This document shows, piece after piece, positions 23,787-33,024 of a DNA stretch of 34,662 bases. The stretch comes from Phycisphaerae bacterium. Lineage in GTDB: Bacteria > Planctomycetota > Phycisphaerae > Sedimentisphaerales > Anaerobacaceae. A program made the translations under genes and the position numbers. Every line of letters begins with the position of its first letter. Position 1 is the first letter of the stretch. The stretch lies in NCBI GenBank assembly GCA_030608075.1, contig JAUWIU010000008.1, positions 1 through 34,662 on the forward strand, written 5' to 3'. Under the pieces are notes generated by a model, which did no database searches, had not been told where the DNA came from, and saw nothing but the letters and a program-made list of their open reading frames with translations.

Positions 23787-26700
23787 CTATCTTGCCAGCC
23801 GGAAGTTTTCTGCCCCAACGAGCTGTCGCATTTTTCTGCAGAAGTCGACGTCCGGGTTTACCGACAGGGTTTTGTCGGCGGCGGCGTATACGCTGCCTTT
23901 CTCGGTTTTTATCGAGACGTAAAGAGGGCTTTTGCCTTTGTGACGCTGACAGATGCTTTTTATTTCGGCTACTTTCGGTTTGGTCACACTTTCGGCGTTG
24001 AGTGTTATGCTGACTTTTGCGGCAAGTTTTTCGCTCACCTCGTCCAGGGCGATAAGCTCCTCGGCGAAGATATTCGGTTTTTCTCTTTTCCGGTCGATTT
24101 TGCCTCTTACAAAAACGACTGTGTCCTCAACTAACAGCCGGCTGAATTTGTTGAGCACCTCCGGGAAAAGCACCACTTCAGCCTGGCCCTGCAGGTCTTC
24201 GAGAATGAACACCGCCATTTTTGCACCGGCGTTTCGGCCCCTTTTCGTTGTGTGGTATCTTTTCTTTGTTATCATTCCGCCGATTACGACCGATTTATCC
24301 TGCGCCGCATCGACCAACTCTGAGCTGTGCATGCTCGAATAAAGGTTTATCGTCTCGGCGTGGTGGCTCAGCGGGTTGCTGGTTACATAAAACCCAAGTA
24401 CCTGTTTTTCGTAGGCGAGCATTTGCGGCTCAGGCCAGGGGTCAACGTTGGGCAATCTCTGTGCGTCCTGTGAATAGTCGGCGTCTTCGGACGTTTGCCC
24501 GAAAAGATTCATCTGCCCTGCCACCTTGTCCGCCTGGAGGTCGGCGCCGTACTGCATTGCCCCGGCGAGGCCGGCCACCATCTGTGCTCTGTTTCCGCTC
24601 AGTTTGTCGAAAGCGCCGGCTTTTATCAGCGACTCCATGACCTGCTTGTTTGCTGCTCTAAGCTCTACATTTTCGCAAAAATGAAAGAGGCTTTTGAACC
24701 GCCCTGTTTTTTGCTGCGCCTCGATGATTTGTTCGACCGCCTTTTCGCCTACCCCTTTCACCGCCGCCAGCCCGAACCGTATTACGCCGTTTTTGTCCTG
24801 TGCTTTAGCACCTTTGTAAAGGGGTGTGAAATGGACGCCACTTTCGTTGATGTCAGGCGCCAGCACTTCTATACCCATATCGTTACACTCGGCGATATAG
24901 TCGACAATCTTGTCGGTGTTGTCCATTTCAAACGTCAGCAGCGCCGCCATATATTCGACCGGCCAATGGGCCTTCATATACGCGGTCTGGTAGGCGATGA
25001 GGGCATAGCGGGTCGAGTGACTTTTATTGAAGCCGTAGCCGGCAAAACGTTCTATAAGCTCGAATATCTGCTGCGCCTGAACGTTGGTTAAGCCTTTTTC
25101 GAGGCAGCCGCCTATGAATTTTTCCTTTGCCCTGGCTATTGTTCTGACTTTCTTTTTGCTTATAGCCTTTATGACCGTGTAAGCCTCTCGCAGCGGCATA
25201 CCGCCCAACAGGTTGCATATCCGCATCACCTGTTCCTGATAGACCATAATCCCGTAGGTTTCATCGAGGATTTCTTTCATAATCGGGTGGGTCAGCTCCC
25301 ATTTAGCGCCGTGCTTTCGGTCGACGTAATCGCCGATGAGTACCATCGGGCCGGGACGATAAAGCGCGTTTGCGGCGATAAGGTCTTCGATGCGGTCGGG
25401 CTTCATCTTCATTAGCAGGCTCTGCATCCCGGTGGACTCGAACTGGAAAACGCCTTTGGTCCTGCCGGCCGAGAAAATTTTGAAAACCGCCGGTTCGTCA
25501 AGGTCGATTTTTTCAAGGTCTACGTCCTGGCCGTGTATGGTCTTGACAAGCTCTTGTGCCCGCTGCAAAACGCTTAGTGTTTTCAGACCGAGAAAGTCCA
25601 TTTTTAGCAGCCCGACTTTTTCGACCATAGGCCCTTCGAACTGCGTTATGACATCAGCCGAGCCGGGTGGCTTGTACAGCGGTACGAAATTGGTGAGCGG
25701 CTCATCCGCGATGACAACCCCGGCAGCATGAACCGAGGCGTGCCGGGCCAGGCCTTCGAGCTTTTTCGAGATGTCAATTACTTCTCTTATCTCCTTGCTC
25801 TGCTGATAGGCATCTTTCAACTGCGGCTCGGTTGCGAGCGCTTTATCGAGAGTCATTCCGATAGACTCGGGGATGAGCTTGGCCAATCGGTCCGCTTCAC
25901 TGAGCGGGACGTTCTTTACGCGGCAGATGTCGCGGATGACGGCCTTGGCCTTCATCGTTCCAAAAGTTATTATCTGCGCGACGTGACCGTATTTCGCGCG
26001 GACGTACTCGATGATTTCACCCCTGTGGGCCTGGCACATATCGATGTCGATGTCGGGCATTTCGTTCCGCTGCGGGTCCATAAAACGCTCGAACAGCAGC
26101 CCGTATCGCAAAGGGTCTACATCGCAGAGTCCGAGACAGTAGCCGACAACCGTTCCGACCGCGCTGCCTCTGGCGCCGCCCGGGATATTCTGTTTATGAG
26201 CGTAATTGCAGAAGTCCCAAACGATGAGAAAATAGCTCGCAAAGCCTTTCGATTCGATTACATCCAGTTCTCTGTCAAGCCGTGTTTTTATTTCATCGGT
26301 GATTTCGCCATAGATTTTACGGGCGTTGTCGTAACAGAGCTTTGTGAGAAAGTCCTCGGGAGTTGACCTGTCGGGGGGCTTAAAGCCCGGTGCGTGACGG
26401 GATTTGAGGTCGAGCTGGACATTGCATCGCTCGGCAATTGTCAGGGTATTGTCGCAGGCTTCCGGAGCGTCCGCAAAGAGCTGTCGCATCTGTTCGGCCC
26501 CTTTGAGGAAAACATCCCTCGGATAAATCATCCTGTTTGGGTCGTCAGCGTTTTTGCCGGTGCTTATGCAGCACAAACAATTGTGCGCTTCGTAGTCGTC
26601 CTGTTCTAAGAAGTGGACGTCGTTGGTCGCAACCAGTGGCAGGCCCAGCTTGCGGGCCAGGTCAATCAATGCCTGACAGACCTTTGGGTCGTCATCTTCG

Positions 26701-27242
26701 TGGTTTTGGATTTCGATGAAGAATCGGTCAGGGCCGAACATCTTCGCGTAGCCTTCAGCCGCAGCGACCGCTGTCTTTTCATCGCCCTTGGCAAATGCTG
26801 CCGCTATTTCGCCCTTGAGGCAGCCTGAGGCCGCCAGCAGACCTTCGCTGAGCTCGGCGAGGATTTCCTTATCAATCCTGGGACGATAGTAAAATCCCTC
26901 GGTGTAGCCGATACTTGCCAACTTGAGGAGATTTTGATACCCGATGTTGTTCTCAGCCAAGAGTATGAGGTGGTATGCGGCGTCTGTGATGGAGCTTTTC
27001 TGTTTGTCGAACCTGCTTCGCGGAGCGACATAGGCTTCAATGCCGAGAATTGGCTTGATGTGCGCCGCCAGCGCCTTGGTATAAAACTCCATTGCACCGA
27101 ACATGTTGCCGTGGTCGGTGACAGCTACGGAGTCCATTTTGAGCTCTTTGCAGCGCTTCAGCAGGTTATCAAACCTCACTGCGCCGTCGAGCAGCGAATA
27201 TTGACTGTGCAGATGGAGATGTGTGAATCCTTTAGCTGACAT
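23787..27242 (-). CDS. dnaE: DNA polymerase III alpha subunit
   Basis: The replicative polymerase. With the start at 27242 the product has 1151 residues: an N-terminal PHP domain (about 5-290), palm with the catalytic PDIDIDMC and a later MDFLGLKT aspartate, fingers, helix-hairpin-helix region (FGLAAVKGVGEKAVEQI), and a C-terminal OB fold (VVIGGMITKKR...EVVLFPEVL). The PHP metal site appears complete: H10, H12, D19, H44, E69, H91, C141, D208, H210. The frame is open about 170 bases upstream of 27242; an ATG at 27260 is also possible, and neither has a clear ribosome site. MSAKGFTHLHLHSQYSLLDG is the family's usual beginning, so 27242 was chosen. It is the first gene of the minus-strand array. 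Confidence 0.96.
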   Translation of the reverse strand: MSAKGFTHLHLHSQYSLLDGAVRFDNLLKRCKELKMDSVAVTDHGNMFGAMEFYTKALAAHIKPILGIEAYVAPRSRFDKQKSSITDAAYHLILLAENNIGYQNLLKLASIGYTEGFYYRPRIDKEILAELSEGLLAASGCLKGEIAAAFAKGDEKTAVAAAEGYAKMFGPDRFFIEIQNHEDDDPKVCQALIDLARKLGLPLVATNDVHFLEQDDYEAHNCLCCISTGKNADDPNRMIYPRDVFLKGAEQMRQLFADAPEACDNTLTIAERCNVQLDLKSRHAPGFKPPDRSTPEDFLTKLCYDNARKIYGEITDEIKTRLDRELDVIESKGFASYFLIVWDFCNYAHKQNIPGGARGSAVGTVVGYCLGLCDVDPLRYGLLFERFMDPQRNEMPDIDIDMCQAHRGEIIEYVRAKYGHVAQIITFGTMKAKAVIRDICRVKNVPLSEADRLAKLIPESIGMTLDKALATEPQLKDAYQQSKEIREVIDISKKLEGLARHASVHAAGVVIADEPLTNFVPLYKPPGSADVITQFEGPMVEKVGLLKMDFLGLKTLSVLQRAQELVKTIHGQDVDLEKIDLDEPAVFKIFSAGRTKGVFQFESTGMQSLLMKMKPDRIEDLIAANALYRPGPMVLIGDYVDRKHGAKWELTHPIMKEILDETYGIMVYQEQVMRICNLLGGMPLREAYTVIKAISKKKVRTIARAKEKFIGGCLEKGLTNVQAQQIFELIERFAGYGFNKSHSTRYALIAYQTAYMKAHWPVEYMAALLTFEMDNTDKIVDYIAECNDMGIEVLAPDINESGVHFTPLYKGAKAQDKNGVIRFGLAAVKGVGEKAVEQIIEAQQKTGRFKSLFHFCENVELRAANKQVMESLIKAGAFDKLSGNRAQMVAGLAGAMQYGADLQADKVAGQMNLFGQTSEDADYSQDAQRLPNVDPWPEPQMLAYEKQVLGFYVTSNPLSHHAETINLYSSMHSSELVDAAQDKSVVIGGMITKKRYHTTKRGRNAGAKMAVFILEDLQGQAEVVLFPEVLNKFSRLLVEDTVVFVRGKIDRKREKPNIFAEELIALDEVSEKLAAKVSITLNAESVTKPKVAEIKSICQRHKGKSPLYVSIKTEKGSVYAAADKTLSVNPDVDFCRKMRQLVGAENFRLAR

Positions 27243-27520
27243 AACGAACTGTGATACCATAACTGTCGCCGGCTTGCAATACGCTGCTTGTGAACGTAAA
27301 GTGGGCCGGGCAGTCGGTTTTCCTGAACAGCCGGGGCGAAAAATGCTGAGCAGGTTAAACCTGCCGCTGCAACAGCCGATATAACAGGCGGTGCGAACAT
27401 GTAGAAACAACAGATGATATTTCGATGCTGCGCCTCGCGGTTTTGGCCCGGGCGTTTATCTAAATCGTCGCACATCAAGCTTCAGCAGCACGTAGAAAAC
27501 GCTGAAGGGCGGTTGTCGAC

Positions 27521-28807
27521 ATGAAAGTAGACCTTCGTTATGGCAATGGTTTTGTGTACCTGCGGATTCCCGAGGCCAACATTGACCAAATTATACGCCC
27601 GTGGCGGCAAGAGCCAAAAGCAGACAACCAAGCCGTTCTGCGCCAGGCGCTGACAAGCAGGCAGGCACGCAATTTCCAAAATGAACTTTTGGGTAAACGT
27701 CTTTGCGTATTGGTGGAAGACGGCACCCGCGATGCGCCGCCGGATGTTTTCGCAAAGCTCTTCGCCTTGTTACGGAACTGCTCGCAGGTGCGTTTTCTGC
27801 TCTGCACCGGCACACATAACCCCGATACTGTGGAAAACAAAACCATCTCACGGCAGATAGAAGACGCCGCCGGGAAAGCCGGTATAAGCGATTTTAAGGT
27901 GCATACCCATGATTGTCGGCAGGACGAGTTTCTTTCAGCGGGGCGAACGTCACGAGGTACAGACGTACTGTTCAATGCCGAGGTCGATGACGCTGACGTG
28001 TTTCTGGTGGCCGCTGATGCGAAGGTGCATTACTTTGCGGGCTATTCAAATCCGGTAAAGAATTTTGTGCCGGGAATTTGTGCATTTAAAACGGTTGAGC
28101 AAAATCACGCACTTGCCCTCGATGACCGGGCCACTTTCGGAATGCATCCCTGGCACAAAGACGTGAGCAGAAGAAATAATCCCCTGGCTGAGGACCAGCT
28201 CGAGGGAATGCAGTTCATTGTGAAGAATCGGCTGGTTTATGCCTTGGTAACCGTCAGCGTATCAAGGAAAATACAGTGGGCGGGATTTGGGCCGGCTGCT
28301 CAAGTCAGCAGTCAGGCCTTTGACAAAATCGATGAGAGTAATACGCACACAGTAAGGCCGCGCGCGAGGCTGGTCGTCTCACCGGGCGGATTTCCGAATG
28401 ATGCCAGCCTTTACATCGCCCAAAGGGCTCTCGAGTTAACAAAGAATGCCGTCGCCGACGGCGGGGAGGTGCTGTTTCTGGCAAAATGCTCTAATGGTAT
28501 CGGCGACAGTGAGACCATAGAAAACTTCTACGACCGCTTGACCGCTCCGATTGATGAGGTACTAAAATCAATCGAGAGTGAATACAGGCTGTACAGCCAC
28601 AAGTCATACAAATTTGCCAGGATGCTCCAGCGGCTGCGGCGAATCTGGTTCCATTCGCAAATACCGGACGATTTAGTCGAAGCCGCGCATCTGCACCCTG
28701 CCCATCAGCCGCAGACCGTCGTCGACCGCTGGCTCGACCAGGACCCCAACGCAAAAATAATCATCGTCGATGGCGGAAACCGCGTCGCAATACACGCCAA
28801 AAAATAA
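27521..28807 (+). CDS. LarA-like nickel-pincer racemase homologue
   Basis: A 428-residue protein of the LarA (lactate racemase) superfamily, which uses a nickel-pincer nucleotide to move hydride on 2-hydroxyacids. Landmarks fit LarA: YGNG...LRIPEAN start, R70 (EDGTRDAP), H99 (CTGTHNP), H170 and K180 (KVHYFAGYSNPVKNFVPG; the lysine that holds the pincer), and H196 (EQNHAL). Many relatives act on substrates other than lactate, so lactate is not implied. The cofactor-making genes larB, larC and larE are not in the window. The ATG at 27521 follows a GAAGGG by about 11 bases. It is divergent from dnaE and 115 bases before the glycosidase, with no obvious terminator between. Confidence 0.87.
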   Translation: MKVDLRYGNGFVYLRIPEANIDQIIRPWRQEPKADNQAVLRQALTSRQARNFQNELLGKRLCVLVEDGTRDAPPDVFAKLFALLRNCSQVRFLLCTGTHNPDTVENKTISRQIEDAAGKAGISDFKVHTHDCRQDEFLSAGRTSRGTDVLFNAEVDDADVFLVAADAKVHYFAGYSNPVKNFVPGICAFKTVEQNHALALDDRATFGMHPWHKDVSRRNNPLAEDQLEGMQFIVKNRLVYALVTVSVSRKIQWAGFGPAAQVSSQAFDKIDESNTHTVRPRARLVVSPGGFPNDASLYIAQRALELTKNAVADGGEVLFLAKCSNGIGDSETIENFYDRLTAPIDEVLKSIESEYRLYSHKSYKFARMLQRLRRIWFHSQIPDDLVEAAHLHPAHQPQTVVDRWLDQDPNAKIIIVDGGNRVAIHAKK

Positions 28808-28922
28808 ACCGTCCCAACAAGGTCGTCACCGGTGAGGTTTGAACGGCACCACGAAATCTGTTACCATGACAATTCAAAAGCGGCTGTTTCTCGTAATGCC
28901 CTTGAATCTGGAAAGGACCGTT

Positions 28923-31751
28923 ATGAAAAACAATCTATTGTTGGTCATACTACTGTGCCAATTTCTCCCTGCGCTGAGTTCTATCGCTACAACCACGTCG
29001 CAGCCCCAGCCGGAGTTGGCCTGGCCGAAAGTGACCAAGGAACACCGACCCTGGACGTACTGGTGGTGGCTTGGCAGTGCCGTCGACAAGCCGAACCTCA
29101 CCGAGCACCTCGAGACTTACGGTCGGGCCGGCATTGGAGGTGTGCACATTATCCCCATCTACGGCGTCAAGGGATTCGAGGACCGTTTTATTGATTACCT
29201 CAGCCCGGCGTGGATGGAGATGCTGCGTCACACCGTCAAAGAAGCGAAGCGTCTGGGTATGGGCGTTGATATGTCGACCGGCACCGGCTGGCCGTTCGGC
29301 GGGCCAAATGTCACTAACGAAGACGCAACAGCAGGGGTCTTTTTTCAGACGTACACGCTTGATGCAGCCGGCAAACTGAATCAACCAATAACACTCCAGG
29401 AACGAAAATACAGTAAACATGCGCATTTGCAGGCCGTAATGGCCTTCTCTGACAAAGGCGACATTTTAGACCTGACAGACAAGGTAACACCAGCAGGCAA
29501 GCTGAATTGGACACCGGCCGCACAAAGCTGGCATCTTTACGCCGTCTTCCAGGCCTGGGGCAGAAAACAAGTTGAACGCGCTGCACCGGCAGGTGCCGGA
29601 AACATCGTCAACCCATTCAGCAGGAAGTCTCTGCATAGATACCTGAAGCGTTTCGACAAGGCATTTTCGAATCTGCGCGGCGATTCACCGCGCGCCCAGT
29701 ACCACGATTCCTATGAATATGGCCGCGCCGAATGGACCGATGATTTTTTCGAGCAGTTCAGCCGGCGTAGAGGCTACGATTTGCGAAGGTACCTTCCTGC
29801 CCTCCTCGGCCAGGCCGACAGTGACACGGCCGCGCGGGTCAAGAGTGATTATCGCCGGACTATTGCCGAGTTGCACCTCGAGGAGTATATCACCCCCTGG
29901 GTACAATGGGCCCATGAAAGCGGCTTTCTGACACGCAACCAGGCCCACGGTGCACCGGGTAATCTGCTGGACCTCTACGCCGCCGCCGATATCCCTGAGA
30001 CAGAGATTTTCGGCCCGAGCGGATTTGATATTCCAGGACTGAGAACCGACCCGGATTTCAGTTTTCACGAAGCCCTTAACAACCCTCTTATGCTCAAATT
30101 CGCCTCCTCAGCCGCCCACGTAACAGGCAGCAATCTCGTATCCTCCGAGTCGTGCACCTGGCTCGGAGAGCACTTCAGGGTCTCGCTGTCACAGGCCAAA
30201 CCTGAAATTGACCAGCTCTTCGTTTCGGGCATCAATCACGTATTCTATCATGGTATGGCTTATTCGCCTTTTGACCAGCCCTGGCCGGGATGGCTGTTCT
30301 ACGCGTCGACAAATTTCGCTCCCTCCAACAGCTTTTGGTGCGACTTTCCCGAATTGAACGCCTACATCGCTCGCTGCCAGTCAGTTCTTCAGTCCGGCCA
30401 ACCGGACAATGATGTTCTGGTTTACTGGCCCATTTACGACCTCTGGCATAACAAAGACGGCATGTTAATTAACTTCCCCGTTCACGGCATAAGCCGCTGG
30501 CTCTTAGGCAGCGCCTTTGGTCGAGCGGCAAATATCCTATGGCAGCGAGGCTACAGCTTCGACTATATCTCAGACCGCCAGCTTACTGATTGCAGGTATA
30601 CAGCGGGTGTATTTTCCACCAAAGGCGGCAAATACCGGGTTTTGGTTGTCCCTCAATGCCGTTTTATGCCACTTCGCACGCTGGAGAGGCTGATTGACCT
30701 TGCAAAGGCCGGCGCAACAATCATTGTCCACAACTCTCTGCCCGGCGACGTCCCCGGCCTGGGTAATTTGCAAAACCGAAGAAAGAAATTCCAAAAGGCC
30801 CTGGCTGTGTTGGCACAAGCAGAATCTGAGAATTCGGGCCTTCATCAGGCGAAAGTCGGTAACGGACGATTCCTCATAGACCGGAGCCTTGAAAAGATGT
30901 TGGAGCTGGCCGGTGTTCGCCGTGAGACTGTTGTCGACCGTGGAATACGCTTTATTCGCCGTGCTCATCACTGCGGTCATCACTATTTCCTGGTGAATCT
31001 GAGCAAAGGCTCGCTGGACGATTGGGTACCTCTTGCCGTTAAGGCCGAGGCGGTTGTGATTTTCGACCCACGTTTTTCCGACAGGCAAGGCATCGCTGCT
31101 TTACGGCGCCAAGACAACGGAGCCACAGAAGTTTATCTGCAATTACAGCCGGGCCAAGCGTGTATCCTGCGAACGTTCGCGTCACGGAAGTTCGACGGCC
31201 CCAAGTGGCGGTACATCCGAAAGTCCGATGACACCGCAGAGATAACGGGAAAATGGAACGTAACTTTCCTACAAGGCGGCCCAGAGTTGCCCGCTCCATT
31301 TCAGACCAATACTTTAGCTTCCTGGACCGAGTTGGGTGACGCCGAGGCCAAGAGATTCGCAGGGACAGCGCGTTACACAATACGCTTTGCTCAACCGACC
31401 GGCAGGCCGGACGACTGGCTCCTCGACCTCGGCCGTGTCTGTCATAGCGCACGGGTTGCGCTCAATGGACGATATGTCGGGGCATTGTGGAGTTTTCCTT
31501 TTCAGATTCAAGTTGGCCGGTTTCTACGCGAAGGAGAAAATGTCCTTGACGTGGAGGTTACAAATCTGTCGGCCAATCGCATAGCAGACCTTGACCGTCG
31601 CAAGGTGTTCTGGAAGAAGTTTTACGAGATTAACTTTGTTAACATCCGATACCGACCATTCGATGCGTCTAATTGGCCGCTGACCGATTCCGGCCTGTTA
31701 GGCCCTGTGCGACTGATTCCGTCAACGCTTGTCGAGCCTCTGCAAAAATAA
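28923..31751 (+). CDS. Secreted GH106-like glycoside hydrolase (alpha-L-rhamnosidase family)
   Basis: A 942-residue exported enzyme. MKNNLLLVILLCQFLPALSS begins a Sec signal peptide. It continues with RPWTYWWWLGSAVDKPNLTE and the GIGGVHIIPIYG and TGTGWPFGGPN segments characteristic of GH106 and related rhamnosidases; the catalytic barrel runs to about 560, further accessory domains follow, and near the end a Gal-binding jelly roll (GTARYTIRFAQPTGRPDDWL, then LNGRYVGALWSFPF) closes with SGLLGPVRLIP. It probably removes terminal rhamnose or a similar sugar from plant or algal polysaccharide; substrate is inferred only from family. The ATG at 28923 has GAAAGGA five bases away; an earlier ATG in the same frame at 28839 lacks this. 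It follows the LarA-like gene on the same strand. Confidence 0.85.
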   Translation: MKNNLLLVILLCQFLPALSSIATTTSQPQPELAWPKVTKEHRPWTYWWWLGSAVDKPNLTEHLETYGRAGIGGVHIIPIYGVKGFEDRFIDYLSPAWMEMLRHTVKEAKRLGMGVDMSTGTGWPFGGPNVTNEDATAGVFFQTYTLDAAGKLNQPITLQERKYSKHAHLQAVMAFSDKGDILDLTDKVTPAGKLNWTPAAQSWHLYAVFQAWGRKQVERAAPAGAGNIVNPFSRKSLHRYLKRFDKAFSNLRGDSPRAQYHDSYEYGRAEWTDDFFEQFSRRRGYDLRRYLPALLGQADSDTAARVKSDYRRTIAELHLEEYITPWVQWAHESGFLTRNQAHGAPGNLLDLYAAADIPETEIFGPSGFDIPGLRTDPDFSFHEALNNPLMLKFASSAAHVTGSNLVSSESCTWLGEHFRVSLSQAKPEIDQLFVSGINHVFYHGMAYSPFDQPWPGWLFYASTNFAPSNSFWCDFPELNAYIARCQSVLQSGQPDNDVLVYWPIYDLWHNKDGMLINFPVHGISRWLLGSAFGRAANILWQRGYSFDYISDRQLTDCRYTAGVFSTKGGKYRVLVVPQCRFMPLRTLERLIDLAKAGATIIVHNSLPGDVPGLGNLQNRRKKFQKALAVLAQAESENSGLHQAKVGNGRFLIDRSLEKMLELAGVRRETVVDRGIRFIRRAHHCGHHYFLVNLSKGSLDDWVPLAVKAEAVVIFDPRFSDRQGIAALRRQDNGATEVYLQLQPGQACILRTFASRKFDGPKWRYIRKSDDTAEITGKWNVTFLQGGPELPAPFQTNTLASWTELGDAEAKRFAGTARYTIRFAQPTGRPDDWLLDLGRVCHSARVALNGRYVGALWSFPFQIQVGRFLREGENVLDVEVTNLSANRIADLDRRKVFWKKFYEINFVNIRYRPFDASNWPLTDSGLLGPVRLIPSTLVEPLQK

Positions 31752-31790
31752 CAATGCTTCAAAGCGTTCTCCGGGTCGGCCTGAACGTGA

Positions 31791-31857
31791 GCTTTTTAAC
31801 TTGGCTTTGAAATTTCGCTGGATTAAATCACAGTTCACTGGTAAAAAGCTAAAAAGC
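31791..31857. repeat. Short direct and inverted 8-mers between two genes
   Basis: TAAAAAGC occurs twice in tandem (31842-31849 and 31850-31857) and its reverse complement GCTTTTTA at 31791-31798. They lie in the 126-base gap upstream of the PAC2 gene and could be an operator or chance in an A/T-rich gap. Confidence 0.35.
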
Positions 31858-31877
31858 GTTGAGTAAAGGGTTGAACA

Positions 31878-32747
31878 ATGACATCCGGCAGGCTGCGTAT
31901 CTACGAAAGGCCGAAACTAACGAGCCCTCGCCTGCTGCTTGGTTTTTCCGGCTGGATGGATGGCGGAGAGGTCTCCACAGGAACAATAAAATGCCTCATT
32001 GAGAGCTTAGGGGCAAAAAAATTTGCCGAGCTCGCCCCGCAAGGATTTTACATCTACAACTTCCCAGGCTCAATGGAATTAACGGCCCTGTTCAGGCCAC
32101 ATACGGAGATACGAGACGGTCTGGTCACGTCCTTTGAGTGGCCTGAAAATGCCTTTTTCTCAAGCGACAAAAACAACCTCATCCTGTTTCACGGCAAAGA
32201 ACCAAATCTGCAGTGGGAAGCCTTCGCAGAGTGCATTTTTTCGTTGTGTTCCGAGTTTGGTGTCAAGGTAGTGTATTTCATAGGCAGTGTTGCCGGTCTG
32301 GTACCGCACACGCGCGAGCCGAGGCTCCTCTGTTCCGTTTCGGATGCCAGGCTCAAAGAGACCTTCCAGCGTTACGGCGTGAGATTCAACGACTACAAAG
32401 GCCCCGCCAGTGTCGCTACCTACCTGACCGCCAATGCCAAAGAGCGGGGTTTGAGTATGGCGACCCTGGTGGCAACAATACCGGCCTATGTCCAGGGTAA
32501 CAACCCAAAGTGCATAGAATCTGTGACAAGACGCCTGGCAAGGATTCTGGAGCTGCATATAGAGCTTGATGAGCTGCGGCTCATCAGTGATGAGTTTGAG
32601 AAGAAACTAAGCGATGCCGTACAGGAGCAGCCCGAGCTGGCTGATACGGTCGGCAAGCTCGAAGAGAATTATGATAATGAGGTTTTCGACAGCGAAATGG
32701 GGGACTTGAAAAAATGGCTTGAGCAGCAGGGAGTAAGGGTGGATTAA
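31878..32747 (+). CDS. PAC2 family protein
   Basis: A 289-residue protein of the PAC2 family (proteasome assembly chaperone 2-like), widespread in Bacteria and Archaea and of unclear function outside eukaryotes. Visible features: LLGFSGWMDGGEVSTGTIKC near the start, the VVYFIGSVAGLVPHTREP loop, GPASVATYLTANAKERGLSM and AYVQGNNPKCIESVTRRLAR, then an acidic helical C-terminal tail. The fold is a purine-nucleoside-phosphorylase-like core. The ATG at 31878 follows AAAGGG by about seven bases. It is separated from the glycosidase by 126 bases, and no proteasome genes are visible. PAC2 proteins in bacteria may act as ATP-grasp-like or assembly factors; nothing here decides that. Confidence 0.88.
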   Translation: MTSGRLRIYERPKLTSPRLLLGFSGWMDGGEVSTGTIKCLIESLGAKKFAELAPQGFYIYNFPGSMELTALFRPHTEIRDGLVTSFEWPENAFFSSDKNNLILFHGKEPNLQWEAFAECIFSLCSEFGVKVVYFIGSVAGLVPHTREPRLLCSVSDARLKETFQRYGVRFNDYKGPASVATYLTANAKERGLSMATLVATIPAYVQGNNPKCIESVTRRLARILELHIELDELRLISDEFEKKLSDAVQEQPELADTVGKLEENYDNEVFDSEMGDLKKWLEQQGVRVD

Positions 32748-32765
32748 GAGTTTTCACATGTAGCC

Positions 32766-32797
32766 GCGGGCCCTGACCCCGCCCCATCCGTTTTTTT
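32766..32797 (+). terminator. Possible intrinsic terminator after the PAC2 gene
   Basis: A 5-bp GC stem (GCGGG at 32766-32770, CCCGC at 32778-32782) with a seven-base loop is followed, eight bases later, by seven T residues (32791-32797). The spacer makes it weaker than a classic terminator. Confidence 0.35.
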
Positions 32798-32886
32798 CTC
32801 AGCTTCTCCCAACTATTTCCGGCTACGCTTCTTACTTTCCAGCCGTATGATGCCCCATGGACAAGCCAAAAATCTCCATAAATCTC

Positions 32887-32915
32887 TTGACATTTCTATC
32901 TGAATCGGATAAATT
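32887..32915 (+). promoter_or_regulatory. Probable sigma70 promoter of the PASTA gene
   Basis: A perfect -35 TTGACA (32887-32892) and a 17-base spacer precede TAAATT (32910-32915), which matches the -10 consensus at four of six positions. It lies about 110 bases before the start codon at 33025, leaving a leader of about 100 bases. Confidence 0.5.
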
Positions 32916-33024
32916 GTCAATTTGAAGGATTGTGGTGAACAGCCTTCTTGTTTTATCAGGTTTTCCACGCGAGAACAATCGTGCTTTGTCGCGAAAGAAG
33001 AGGTGTTTTTCAGGAGGACACAGG

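Noticed and set aside
25728-26366. 212-codon plus-strand frame within dnaE
   Set aside because: It is antisense to the conserved polymerase domain and has no protein character of its own.
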